Shown: positions 8,228-16,654 of the stretch, piece after piece | Layout of the letters: every line of letters begins with the position of its first letter | How positions within the stretch are numbered: the stretch's first letter is position 1 | DNA from: Lutibacter sp. | GTDB lineage: Bacteria; Bacteroidota; Bacteroidia; Flavobacteriales; Flavobacteriaceae | Direction: 5' to 3' | Length of the DNA stretch: 36,135 nucleotides | NCBI GenBank assembly: GCA_021647265.1 | Contig: JAKIVA010000031.1 | Span: forward strand, 1-36,135 | Program-made: the position numbers and the translations under genes | Notes under the pieces: model-generated | Told to the model about the DNA's origin: nothing | Databases searched by the model: none | What the model saw: only the letters and a program-made list of their open reading frames with translations

Positions 8228-9318
8228 TATTTTCCAATCAAAAACATTATATAGGTAAACCCAAAATAAACCAATAAGGTATAAGCTAAAACTTTTTGTT
8301 GCTTTTTAAAAAATTGTTTTTTAAAAAAAGGATAAAAAGTTACCAATGCCATTAAAAACCATGATAAATAAGCAAAGCGATTGGAGAAACTAGAGCGAAT
8401 TACCAACACCCAAAAACTGTTTGCTATCAAATAAATATTAAATAATTGGATATATACTTTATCGTTAAATTTTTTCTTTATTATAAAATAATAGCCTGCA
8501 TAAACTGCAGTAGCACTGTACAACAAAAAATCCCAACGAAACCCTAAAGATGAAAACTGATCAAGATACCTGTCATCTGTTAAATAGGCTAATCTGTCTC
8601 CTCCAAAGCCAATAGACATAAATAAATTTTCCCAAAAACTACCTAAGGTTAATGATAATGGTATGGTTATTAACCAACCTAACAAATAGAATTTCGTGTT
8701 TTTATAAAAAAATGAAAGTATATACGCAGCTATTGGTATTATAACACTACCGTGTATAAAGTATGCCACTATAAATAGTGCGTATTTTATGTATTTCTTT
8801 TGTGAAAATGAAAGTCCATAAATTACAAATGACGTCGCTATTCCATTTCGAATCCCATTGGTACCATAGGGCCAAAAAGAAAAAGAAGCAATTAACATTA
8901 AAAAAATAAAATAACGATCAGCCCCAAACCATTTTTTAGCAGCCATATACAATGGCATTACATATAAAATAGCACATACTAAAAAAAAATGTTTTGCAGA
9001 CATTATACCGCTTGAAAACTTCATAAAAACACGCCAAACATAATCTTTATAATTTGTTATTTCTCCTCCAGAAGCATAATATTTAAAGTACTTATTATAA
9101 ATACCCATATCACCAAAAACAAAACTAATGGGTCTTAACCCCATATAAAAAACCACAAAAAGTAATAAAATTAAGGAGGCATATTCTTTTTTGTTATTGT
9201 TGTAAATAACATAGCCCTTAACTTGTAAGTTTAAAAAAGCTACCAATATTATAAACAACATTGTATTGTAAAATAAGGGAGTATAATATGGTAGTGGTAT
9301 GATGGTATTAAAAATCAT
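8227..9318 (-). CDS. EpsG-family polysaccharide polymerase (Wzy-like)
   Basis: A 363-residue protein with about ten membrane segments. It has the family features of an early GLRP motif (MGLRPISF), an FGDMGIYNKYF stretch in the first periplasmic loop, and SFWPYGTNGIRNGIATSF followed by HGSVIIPIA. EpsG/Wzy proteins polymerise undecaprenyl-linked oligosaccharides on the periplasmic side. The ATG overlaps the preceding GT4 gene by four bases (ATGA). A second Wzy_C-type protein is encoded at 1764-3059, so this one is the likelier polymerase and the other may be a ligase; that division is inference. Confidence 0.85.
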   Translation of the reverse strand: MIFNTIIPLPYYTPLFYNTMLFIILVAFLNLQVKGYVIYNNNKKEYASLILLLFVVFYMGLRPISFVFGDMGIYNKYFKYYASGGEITNYKDYVWRVFMKFSSGIMSAKHFFLVCAILYVMPLYMAAKKWFGADRYFIFLMLIASFSFWPYGTNGIRNGIATSFVIYGLSFSQKKYIKYALFIVAYFIHGSVIIPIAAYILSFFYKNTKFYLLGWLITIPLSLTLGSFWENLFMSIGFGGDRLAYLTDDRYLDQFSSLGFRWDFLLYSATAVYAGYYFIIKKKFNDKVYIQLFNIYLIANSFWVLVIRSSFSNRFAYLSWFLMALVTFYPFFKKQFFKKQQKVLAYTLLVYFGFTYIMFLIGK

Positions 9319-10430
9319 CCATCAATTCTTTTAAAAAGTTGAATCCACAGTTGCATTACAATATTTTCATCAAAACGTTCTACATTTTTTTTTGTATTTA
9401 TCTCCATTTTTTTTCTTAGCTCTGTATTTTTAATCAGCTGTGTTAATTCACTTGCAAAAGCATCTATATTATTATGATTAACTAAAACACCATCCTTTTT
9501 ATCAGTTATAATATTTTTAGGCCCAAACGGACAATTATAAGAAATTATTGGCAAACCACAAGCTAAGGATTCTAACAACACCATAGGGAAACATTCTGTT
9601 TTAGAAGTCATAGCATAAATTGATGCCTCTTTCATTTTTTCATTCAAATGCAATGTAGCTCCCATTAATTTAATATTTGGAACTTTTAATTCTTTAATTA
9701 ATTGTTGTAATTCACTTGAAAGTACCTCATCTCCCTCTCCATAAATATAAACCTCCCAATGGGGAAATTTATTGGCAATTAAACTCCATGCCTTAATTAA
9801 ATGATCAAATTGCTTCACTGGAGCAATTCTCCCTGCTGCAATAATAATATTATTTCTAACCAACTTGGTTGTATTTGTAGCAACTTTAATTGAATTAGGG
9901 ATTACAACACAATTTTTTATGGAATAATATTTTTTTTCATCCTTATTTAAAACTACTACATGCGTATATTTTTTTTCAATAAATCTATTCAGTTTAGCAA
10001 ACAAACTACTTAAAAAACTTTTTGAAGGCAATTCTTTACTATAATAATATCTAGATGAGTGATACTCTTTAATGGTTTTTATTCCTTTACTTATAAAGGG
10101 TATAAAGTAAAAATCAAAGGCGAAATTGCAAACAATTAACACATCTGGTTTAATTTCATTTAATTTAAATCTTAATTTATTTATATGTGATGGTACTTTT
10201 TTAAAATTAACAGGGTGAAAATAACTTTTAGTTCGGATATAATTTACACCCAAATCATAATGGATTACTTTTTTTGAAATTGGGTAACAATGTGGTTTGT
10301 TTTTTTGTTCTGTTGTAATTAAATACACATCAAATTCTGAAAAATTTGAAAAATAATTTAACTTTTGAGCTAATACTTTTTCAATTCCGCCATGCAAATA
10401 AACCTGATCTGTATAGTAAACTATTTTCAT
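9315..10430 (-). CDS. GT4 glycosyltransferase, AmsD-like subtype
   Basis: A 371-residue GT-B enzyme. The N-terminal domain contains the GGIEKVLAQ acceptor-side motif. The C-terminal domain has AAGRIAPVKQFDHLIKAW, VYIYGEGDE and TECFPMVLLESLACGLPI (EX7E), followed by YNCPFGPKNII. The CP-GP-II tail after the EX7E motif is also present in the neighbouring gene at 10432-11538. The two are therefore diverged paralogues that may act on successive, similar sugars. The gene begins one base after its neighbour and overlaps the polymerase gene by four bases. Confidence 0.87.
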   Translation of the reverse strand: MKIVYYTDQVYLHGGIEKVLAQKLNYFSNFSEFDVYLITTEQKNKPHCYPISKKVIHYDLGVNYIRTKSYFHPVNFKKVPSHINKLRFKLNEIKPDVLIVCNFAFDFYFIPFISKGIKTIKEYHSSRYYYSKELPSKSFLSSLFAKLNRFIEKKYTHVVVLNKDEKKYYSIKNCVVIPNSIKVATNTTKLVRNNIIIAAGRIAPVKQFDHLIKAWSLIANKFPHWEVYIYGEGDEVLSSELQQLIKELKVPNIKLMGATLHLNEKMKEASIYAMTSKTECFPMVLLESLACGLPIISYNCPFGPKNIITDKKDGVLVNHNNIDAFASELTQLIKNTELRKKMEINTKKNVERFDENIVMQLWIQLFKRIDG

Positions 10431-10431
10431 T

Positions 10432-11538
10432 TTACTTAACTAAGCTTTTAAATAACACATCCCAAATTGGAACAATAATTTCCGGTGCAAATCTTTTTAC
10501 ATTTTCTGTAGCTTTTATTCCAAATCTGTTTCTTAACTCTTTATCATCAATTAATCGAATAATTGACGCTGCAAATTCTTGAATATTGCCATTCTCTATT
10601 AAAAAACCATCTTCATCGTCTTTTATAATATCTGCTGGTCCGTGAGGGCAATCAAAAGATATACAAGGTACTCCAAAAGACATTGCTTCTATTAATACCA
10701 TTCCAAACCCTTCAGACCTTGATGGCATTACATATATAGAAGCTTCTTTATATTGATCTTCAATATTTTGAACTGGTTTATGCAATAGTATAATTTTATT
10801 TAAACCTAATAAGTCTATTTCCTGTTGTAAATTTAAATTTTTAGTTATCTTTCCAAATATTTTAAGTTTCCAATCGGGGTGTTTTTTATGTACTATGTTC
10901 CAAATTTTTATAAGCCTATCATACCCTTTATTATAACTTTGACTACCAACTGCTAAAACAACTTTTTCTTCTTTCTTAACTAACTTTTCAACAACTTTAA
11001 ATGGAGAAAGGTTGGGTATTATTATACATTCTACATTAGGCCAGTCTTTTTTGTTTCCTTTAGTAAGTACAACAAAAGCATCAAACTTTTTTGCTCCAAA
11101 AACCATTAATTTATGTTCAAAATAAAATTGTGCTTTTTTTACAAAAGGTGTTTTATAATCTCTAGAAAAATTCAAATTAACAGAAGCATGCCTTTCGTAA
11201 ATAACGGGTATTCTATTTCTGAAAAACAATGGAAATAACACTCCTTTTAACCCGTCATCACATACAGAAATTACATTGGGGTGTGTTTTTTTTATTATTT
11301 TTTTTATTCCTCTTTTATATTGAAAAAAATAGTTGCTAAAATTTCCTTCTACTTTTATATCATGAAATTTTATGTTTGAACTAAACTTATAAAATGGACT
11401 TTGATAACTATTATTTAAAGTAAGAATATGTACTTCGTAATTAAAATTATCAGCTAAATAGCTTGCTTTAATACTCAACACGCGTTCTAAACCTCCTGCT
11501 CCATTAATACCATTTGTTATATATAATAGTTTCATCAT
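10432..11538 (-). CDS. GT4 glycosyltransferase, AmsD-like subtype
   Basis: A 368-residue GT-B enzyme starting MMKLLYITNGINGAGGLERV. Two ATGs stand side by side (11538 and 11535). Motifs include AVGSQSYNKGYDRLIKIW, KIFGKITKN and SRSEGFGMVLIEAMSFGVPC with intact EX7E, then FDCPHGPADII. It resembles the following gene (9315-10430) in layout and in the CP-GP-II tail. It shares one base with the upstream GT4 gene. It should transfer a sugar during repeat-unit assembly on the cytoplasmic face of the membrane; the substrate is not readable. Confidence 0.88.
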   Translation of the reverse strand: MMKLLYITNGINGAGGLERVLSIKASYLADNFNYEVHILTLNNSYQSPFYKFSSNIKFHDIKVEGNFSNYFFQYKRGIKKIIKKTHPNVISVCDDGLKGVLFPLFFRNRIPVIYERHASVNLNFSRDYKTPFVKKAQFYFEHKLMVFGAKKFDAFVVLTKGNKKDWPNVECIIIPNLSPFKVVEKLVKKEEKVVLAVGSQSYNKGYDRLIKIWNIVHKKHPDWKLKIFGKITKNLNLQQEIDLLGLNKIILLHKPVQNIEDQYKEASIYVMPSRSEGFGMVLIEAMSFGVPCISFDCPHGPADIIKDDEDGFLIENGNIQEFAASIIRLIDDKELRNRFGIKATENVKRFAPEIIVPIWDVLFKSLVK

Positions 11539-12671
11539 TACTTTTTAAATAAAGTATATATTTTATCTAAAGATTTTTCTTTTTCTTTATTTTTTTGTTT
11601 TGATAAATTATATGTTAATTTATTTCTCAATGTTTCATCTAAAATTAAACGTTCTATTTGTATTGCTATGCTTTCAGCATTCATCTCAGCAACTAAACCT
11701 GTTTTACCATCTTTAATAATCCCATGAATTGTTGGGAAATTTGTACTTACTATCGGTTTATATAAATAAGATGCTTCAACAACTGTTAAACCTAACCCCT
11801 CAAACAAAGAGGTTTGTACATAAATTAATGCTTTTTTCATATAAGTATATGGGTTTGAATCTGCACCAATTAAAAAAAAACATCCTTCTAGTTTATTCCT
11901 TAATATTGATTTTTCTAAATTCTCACGCTCACTTCCTTCACCTACTATATACCATTGAATTGGATACCCTTTATCTAATAAAATTTTACAAGCTTCTATT
12001 GCTAGTTTAAACCCTTTGGAAGAAACTAGTCTTCCAACAGAAACTAAATTAAGTTTATTTTTGTTAAACTTAACTTTTTGTTGATAACCTGCTTGTTGCT
12101 GTATTATTTTCTGATCTGTTATATCCTTTATAATTTCAATAGGCATCTTTTTATTAATTTTATTTAACTCTTCATCCAACCTCATTTTGGTTTCTGTAGA
12201 GACCGCAATAACACCATCCAAATTTTTATAAATTGGATAATCAAATGCAATATTGTAACCTGCTTTTTTATAATCTGTATTCAGCCACGCATATTTTTTA
12301 TTTGCAAAAATATATTTATTTACAAAATAAGTAACAAGACCTTGATTGTATGCAATAGCTATATCATAGTTATTATGCACTTTCTTAAACTTATTTTGAA
12401 TAATAGACCAAAACAATTGGGCATTATGCTGATTAGAAATTAACTTCCGAGTAATCAAATATCTAACTCTATCAATAAGGGACAATTTAGGGATAGTTAA
12501 AATAATACAATTAACTTCCTTAGGAACAAATTCTCTAAAAAATCCTTTTTTTTTAAATGTAATTAAATCTACATTATATTGTGAATAATCTAAGTTTTGT
12601 AATAATGTTACTAAACTTTTTTCTGCTCCACCTAAACTAAGAGACTCTATTACAAACACAATTTTTTTCAT
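11538..12671 (-). CDS. GT4 glycosyltransferase
   Basis: A 377-residue GT-B glycosyltransferase starting MKKIVFVIESLSLGGAEKSL, the standard GGAE acceptor-side motif. The donor half carries SVGRLVSSKGFKLAIEAC, WYIVGEGSERENLE and SLFEGLGLTVVEASYL with both EX7E glutamates. The ATG overlaps the pyruvyl transferase gene by four bases and the end overlaps the next GT4 by one base, so it sits inside the operon. With the other four GT4s and the GT2 it suggests a repeat unit of several sugars. Confidence 0.88.
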   Translation of the reverse strand: MKKIVFVIESLSLGGAEKSLVTLLQNLDYSQYNVDLITFKKKGFFREFVPKEVNCIILTIPKLSLIDRVRYLITRKLISNQHNAQLFWSIIQNKFKKVHNNYDIAIAYNQGLVTYFVNKYIFANKKYAWLNTDYKKAGYNIAFDYPIYKNLDGVIAVSTETKMRLDEELNKINKKMPIEIIKDITDQKIIQQQAGYQQKVKFNKNKLNLVSVGRLVSSKGFKLAIEACKILLDKGYPIQWYIVGEGSERENLEKSILRNKLEGCFFLIGADSNPYTYMKKALIYVQTSLFEGLGLTVVEASYLYKPIVSTNFPTIHGIIKDGKTGLVAEMNAESIAIQIERLILDETLRNKLTYNLSKQKNKEKEKSLDKIYTLFKK

Positions 12672-13780
12672 AGTAGTGCGTTTGTTAAAAATTCTTTTGA
12701 ATTATCTATAGCTTTTTCAATTTTATCATTTATAAGCTTGTAATTTGAAATAGTATTTAGAGTAATATCACCTTCTGTGATTTGTTTTTCAGTAAAAAGT
12801 AATGTTTCAGCATCTATTAGTTTTAACAGATCACGCATACGGGTATTTATCACTTCATTCCTATTAAAAACTAAGAATTGTTTGTTAAATATTAGGGAAA
12901 AAGCCACTGCATGAAAAGAGTTAGATAAAATAAATTTAGCGTGAAACACTAAAGACAAAAAAATTTCCGGCCCTTTCAGCCAAAAGTTTTTATCGGCATA
13001 CTTAATATTCTTATTAACACTAAAAACCTTGAGTTTGTATTTCTTTGCGAGATTTATTGCTAATTTTTTTAGTAATGGATTGGAATCAAAATCATAGACA
13101 AACAAAAAATTATCTTGTATTGGCGTGACAAATGTAGTTTCCCAATAGGATTTATCGAGCAAAAAAATAGGGTCTAAAACTTGTTGTATATTTTTAATCC
13201 CTAAATCTTTAAGAATTCCAACACCAGAAATTTCTCTAACAGAAACAAAATTAATTCGACTTACTTTCTCCTTTACAAAGTTTTTTAAACTACCCTCTAT
13301 CTCATCTATAGCAAAACTAGCAGCATAGGATATTTTTAATTTATTTTCAGGAACAAAATCTAAATAAAAAGCGGGGTCTTTCCCATTTTGAAAATAGGAA
13401 TTCCAAATTTGATCACTCCCACAAATATAAGCATCAGCCATAGGTAAATTTTTCTTTAACTCTTCATTTGTTTTATAATTATAATTTGTTGAAGGAATGA
13501 ATTTCTTTTCAAAAATATCAAATGCTTTTTTTCGTTGTAATAAAATTAACCGATGTGGAATTTTACCTATTAAATACAATAGTTTAATAAATAAATTACT
13601 CGAATATTTAGGATTTGAAGAGTTGCTAAAAAAACTAAAATCATGGGTTAAATAATTAGGCGTATAGTTAATAGTTTCAGCTTCATAACCTATGTTTATC
13701 AAGTATTCAATTAAAGCATATTCTTGTAAAGTTGCACCGTAATTGTAGACTTTATGACAGGTTATTGTTTTAATTTTCAT
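12668..13780 (-). CDS. Polysaccharide pyruvyl transferase family protein
   Basis: A 370-residue protein of the polysaccharide pyruvyl transferase family (CsaB/ExoV-like). It begins MKIKTITCHKVYNYGATLQE, contains ICGSDQIWNSYF near residue 120 and ISYAASFAID, and later KFILSNSFHAVAFSLI, the characteristic SxxFHxxxFSL pattern. Members transfer pyruvate from phosphoenolpyruvate to form a ketal on a sugar, adding a negative charge. Some related proteins in flavobacterial clusters may act as glycosyltransferases instead. The gene is coupled to both neighbours by 1- and 4-base overlaps, so it probably modifies the same repeat unit. Confidence 0.87.
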   Translation of the reverse strand: MKIKTITCHKVYNYGATLQEYALIEYLINIGYEAETINYTPNYLTHDFSFFSNSSNPKYSSNLFIKLLYLIGKIPHRLILLQRKKAFDIFEKKFIPSTNYNYKTNEELKKNLPMADAYICGSDQIWNSYFQNGKDPAFYLDFVPENKLKISYAASFAIDEIEGSLKNFVKEKVSRINFVSVREISGVGILKDLGIKNIQQVLDPIFLLDKSYWETTFVTPIQDNFLFVYDFDSNPLLKKLAINLAKKYKLKVFSVNKNIKYADKNFWLKGPEIFLSLVFHAKFILSNSFHAVAFSLIFNKQFLVFNRNEVINTRMRDLLKLIDAETLLFTEKQITEGDITLNTISNYKLINDKIEKAIDNSKEFLTNALL

Positions 13781-14412
13781 TAGTAATATTTTTTTATAAA
13801 CTGATTGATATCAAGCTGAAAATCATTTATTTTATTTTTTATTTCATTTTCGTCCCAATTCCACCAAGCTATTTTATTTAGTTTTTCAATCTGATTATCA
13901 CTATGTTTCTTTTTAATCATTTTTGCTGGAGAACCTCCAATTAAACAATAATCCTCTACATCATTTGTTACAACAGAATTAGCAGCAATGGTAACACCAT
14001 TACCAACAGTAACCCCAGGCATAATATAGACTCCCATACCAATCCAAACATCATTTCCAATACTTATTCCTTCTTTCTGTTGGTGATTTTTAAAAAAATC
14101 ATTTGTTAAATTAGGTTTTTTTAAAATATCTTCTTTAAATAAATTATTATATAAAGGAAAATTGGTAATAGCTGACATAGAATGATAGCCTTCATCTACA
14201 ATAAAATTTACATCATATGCAATACTACAATATTTCCCAATTATTAATGGCGCATTAGTCCAACGCCAAACTTTAGCACCATTGTCATATGTTCTAATAC
14301 CTTTTTGAGTAAAATTATCATTTTTTAATAAAACATAATCTGTTTTATTTAACATCATTTGGTAATCAAAGCCCAGTATGCGCCATAAAATTTTACGAAT
14401 CCAAAAAAACAT
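13780..14412 (-). CDS. CatB-like hexapeptide-repeat O-acetyltransferase
   Basis: A 210-residue acyltransferase of the left-handed beta-helix (xenobiotic/CatB) class. IGKYCSIAYDVNFIVDEGYH carries the catalytic-type histidine region. ISIGNDVWIGMGVYIMPGV and VGNGVTIAANSVV are hexapeptide repeats, and GGSPAKMIKK is the usual CoA-side end. It should O-acetylate a sugar of the glycan using acetyl-CoA. The alternative of antibiotic acetylation is unlikely in this context. It starts two bases after the flippase stop and overlaps the pyruvyl transferase gene by one base. It is not the WbpD-type N-acetyltransferase that the wbpA/wbpB pair would need, judging from its CatB-type motifs. Confidence 0.88.
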   Translation of the reverse strand: MFFWIRKILWRILGFDYQMMLNKTDYVLLKNDNFTQKGIRTYDNGAKVWRWTNAPLIIGKYCSIAYDVNFIVDEGYHSMSAITNFPLYNNLFKEDILKKPNLTNDFFKNHQQKEGISIGNDVWIGMGVYIMPGVTVGNGVTIAANSVVTNDVEDYCLIGGSPAKMIKKKHSDNQIEKLNKIAWWNWDENEIKNKINDFQLDINQFIKKYY

Positions 14413-14414
14413 AA

Positions 14415-15914
14415 CTAATCCTTTTTTAAATAATTTAAAATACTTTCTTTTTCATTTTTATTTAACGCTATTAAAAATCCTAAAGTTGCGTATATTATTG
14501 CCAAAATAATTCCTTTTATTAAAAAACTACCCCAACTAATTTCATAAATATATTCATTTAAAACTCTTCCAACCAATAAAACAAATAGCATAACAAAGAT
14601 ACTCTTTGCATAAGTCTCATAAAAAAATGCTCTAATTTTGAAATCAAATATTTTAACAAAATAAATATTCGTAATTATAGCATTTATAAATAAAGCTCCT
14701 ACAATACATATAATCATGCCTAATCCTCCATGATTTTTCGACACATAAAACCCTATAACTACACCAATTATCATTGTTATAAGATTAATTATGGCTTTTA
14801 TTTTAATCTTGTTACTTGCTTCCAAAATCGAATTTCCGAAACTTTGTGTTAAAGGAACTGTAGATACCAACATAATTAATAAGGCTATTAAATAAGAATC
14901 TTTATAAATTTCACCAACCCAAAGAAAAATAAAATTCTCGCCAAGCACAATAAAACCTACCAATATAAACCCCAATACCAATATAATTACTCTACCTATT
15001 TTTATCATCATTTTTGTAAGTACTTCTCCTGATTCCTTATTAACAACCATTTGGGTAGCTCTTGGTAAAACCACTCCATTTATGGCAGAAGCAAATGCAC
15101 CATAATAAGTTCCTAACATAATTCCAATTGCATATACAGCTACTGAAACAGTATTCACATTTATACCCAAAATAATTTGTCCTGATTTCCATTGAAACAT
15201 TTGAACAAGTGCAAAAATAAAAATCCAAATAGAATAAGCAAATATCTCTTTTACCAAAGGAGTTTCAAAATAGTGTAGTTTAAATACTACTTTTAATTTT
15301 TTTAATACATAATAACCATTTAATATAATTACCAATATATTCATTATAGTATCTAAAATAACAAGCCCAATAGCATCGCCACCAAGTAACAACAACCCAA
15401 CTACCATTAAAGAACGTACTAAATAACGGATAATATTTACAGTTCTTGGAAATACAAAATGCTCATAGCCTGAGCATATTGCTGTAAATGCGCCACCGGG
15501 TAATGTAATTGCCAAATTAAAAATTAAAACAATAAACATTATTTTGGCCTTATTTAACTCTTCTAGAGTTAATGAATTAGAAAAAATAGTATCTAAATTA
15601 AAATATAATACTATACCAACTAAAACAATTATTACAGAAATTACTCCGTAAATACCCATGGTAATAGCCAAAAAATTTTCTTCGCCTTTTTTATCTTTTT
15701 CTGCTTTATATTTTGCTACAAAACGTATAATAGTGTTGTTTAAGCCAAAATCTAATACGCTTATATAACCAACAAACGCTCCTATAAGAGTGTACAACCC
15801 ATATTCTGCATCTCCTAACTTTTTAATAATAAAAGGTGTTAATAATAAACCTATTATATTGGTTAAAAATATGGTTATGTAAGAGAGTAATGCTCCTTTT
15901 TTTAATTGGCTCAA
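14415..15914 (-). CDS. Polysaccharide flippase, Wzx type (first gene of the operon)
   Basis: A 499-residue polytopic membrane protein of the MOP flippase superfamily with about fourteen hydrophobic segments. The start MSQLKKGALLSYITIFLTNI followed by GDAEYGLYTLIGA and GLNNTIIRFVAKY is typical of Bacteroidota Wzx proteins. It should flip undecaprenyl-linked repeat units to the periplasm. The start codon is TTG (15914-15912); the residues from SQLKKGALLSY on look like a normal family N-terminus, so I accept it. It opens the 13-gene operon; upstream lies a 740-base stretch of leader and repeats. A second flippase is encoded at 3010-4245. Confidence 0.88.
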   Translation of the reverse strand: MSQLKKGALLSYITIFLTNIIGLLLTPFIIKKLGDAEYGLYTLIGAFVGYISVLDFGLNNTIIRFVAKYKAEKDKKGEENFLAITMGIYGVISVIIVLVGIVLYFNLDTIFSNSLTLEELNKAKIMFIVLIFNLAITLPGGAFTAICSGYEHFVFPRTVNIIRYLVRSLMVVGLLLLGGDAIGLVILDTIMNILVIILNGYYVLKKLKVVFKLHYFETPLVKEIFAYSIWIFIFALVQMFQWKSGQIILGINVNTVSVAVYAIGIMLGTYYGAFASAINGVVLPRATQMVVNKESGEVLTKMMIKIGRVIILVLGFILVGFIVLGENFIFLWVGEIYKDSYLIALLIMLVSTVPLTQSFGNSILEASNKIKIKAIINLITMIIGVVIGFYVSKNHGGLGMIICIVGALFINAIITNIYFVKIFDFKIRAFFYETYAKSIFVMLFVLLVGRVLNEYIYEISWGSFLIKGIILAIIYATLGFLIALNKNEKESILNYLKKD

Positions 15915-15926
15915 AATAGTATTTTT

Positions 15927-16058
15927 TTATATAATCTTACACCTACTAAAACGGTTTGTAAAGAGTTTTTGTACACTTGTGAAAATTGTTTGCCGTTGGT
16001 TACTTACTGGTGGGTAACATTGTATTCCTGAGCTTTTTGCCAGTATTGTTTTTTTCAT
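15927..16058 (-). CDS. Possible 43-residue leader ORF before the operon
   Basis: An ATG at 16058 opens a short frame beginning MKKTILAKSSGIQCYPP that ends 12 bases before the TTG start of the flippase gene. I recognise no family. Its position directly ahead of a long operon whose first gene has a weak start codon would fit a leader peptide or translational-coupling ORF, but chance is a serious alternative because no clear ribosome-binding or promoter signal precedes it. The stretch 16059-16170 holds nothing else that I can identify apart from short TCGTGC-GTCT repeats. Confidence 0.2.
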   Translation of the reverse strand: MKKTILAKSSGIQCYPPVSNQRQTIFTSVQKLFTNRFSRCKII

Positions 16059-16176
16059 GGGGTTGGTTTTAATGTGGTAAAATTAAGGTTTTTTTGGTTT
16101 TGGAGCTCTTTAAAGTCAAATTTAGTTTTTTTTAGATAGATTGTCGTGCAGTCTTGGGGTCGTGCGGTCTGGGAGT

Positions 16177-16268
16177 CGTCATTGCGAGTGAAACGAAGCA
16201 ATCTCATGATTTTAACTAACATATAAACAGATTACCACGTCGCTTGTGCCTCGCTCCTCGTAATGACG
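16177..16268. repeat. 92-bp imperfect palindrome P1 (MITE/REP-like)
   Basis: The arms CGTCATTGCGAGTGAAACG and CGCTCCTCGTAATGACG pair imperfectly around an AT-rich centre, with AGCAATCT and AGATTACC inside. The same element occurs at 19606-19697, 21551-21641 and 24979-25070. This CGTCATTGCGAG type of dispersed palindrome is common in many bacterial genomes. Confidence 0.8.
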
Positions 16269-16270
16269 AA

Positions 16271-16580
16271 GATGATTTTTTTGATTTCCTGTCCTTTTTT
16301 GCATCGCCCAAAAAAGAACGAAAAAAGTCTAGGCTTACGATACTTTCTCTAAATTTTTTATTCGATTTCTAAATTTCAGAAACTCGCTTTGGTGGTTTTT
16401 AACTATTTCATAATTCGTTATGCTCAAACAGTCTGAAATTTGAACGAAATCTTCATCGCAAATTTTACGCGAAACTATCGATAGACCGTTTGAAATAGTT
16501 CTCTTTTATTAAACGTGTCCCTGAACTTACTAGCAGCAGGTAGGCTTGTTTTAGGGGCTGTTGTTAGATTAGAAAGATTC
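16271..16580. repeat. R repeat, copy R1 (310 bp)
   Basis: First of six direct copies of a ~300-bp element that runs from GATGATTTTTTTGATTTCCT to AGAAAGATTC. It contains several inverted repeats: AACTATTTCA (16401) with TGAAATAGTT (16491), TCAAACAGTCT (16424) with AGACCGTTTGA (16483), and AAATTTCAGA (16371) with TCTGAAATTT (16432). It lies 74 bases downstream of the A1 stop codon, separated by heptamers (CTTCTCA) and a TGAGC-GTCGAGG palindrome. I see no credible protein in it. Confidence 0.9.
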
Positions 16581-16654
16581 GCAGGGCATACTTCTCACTT
16601 CTCACTTCTTATTTTCATCCTGAGCGCAGTCGAGGGGTCGGATTGATAAAGGGT

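Noticed and set aside
15040..15228. Cys-rich 62-codon frame inside the first flippase gene
   Set aside because: It lies on the same strand in another frame of a well-supported membrane protein; its composition is a shadow of hydrophobic codons.
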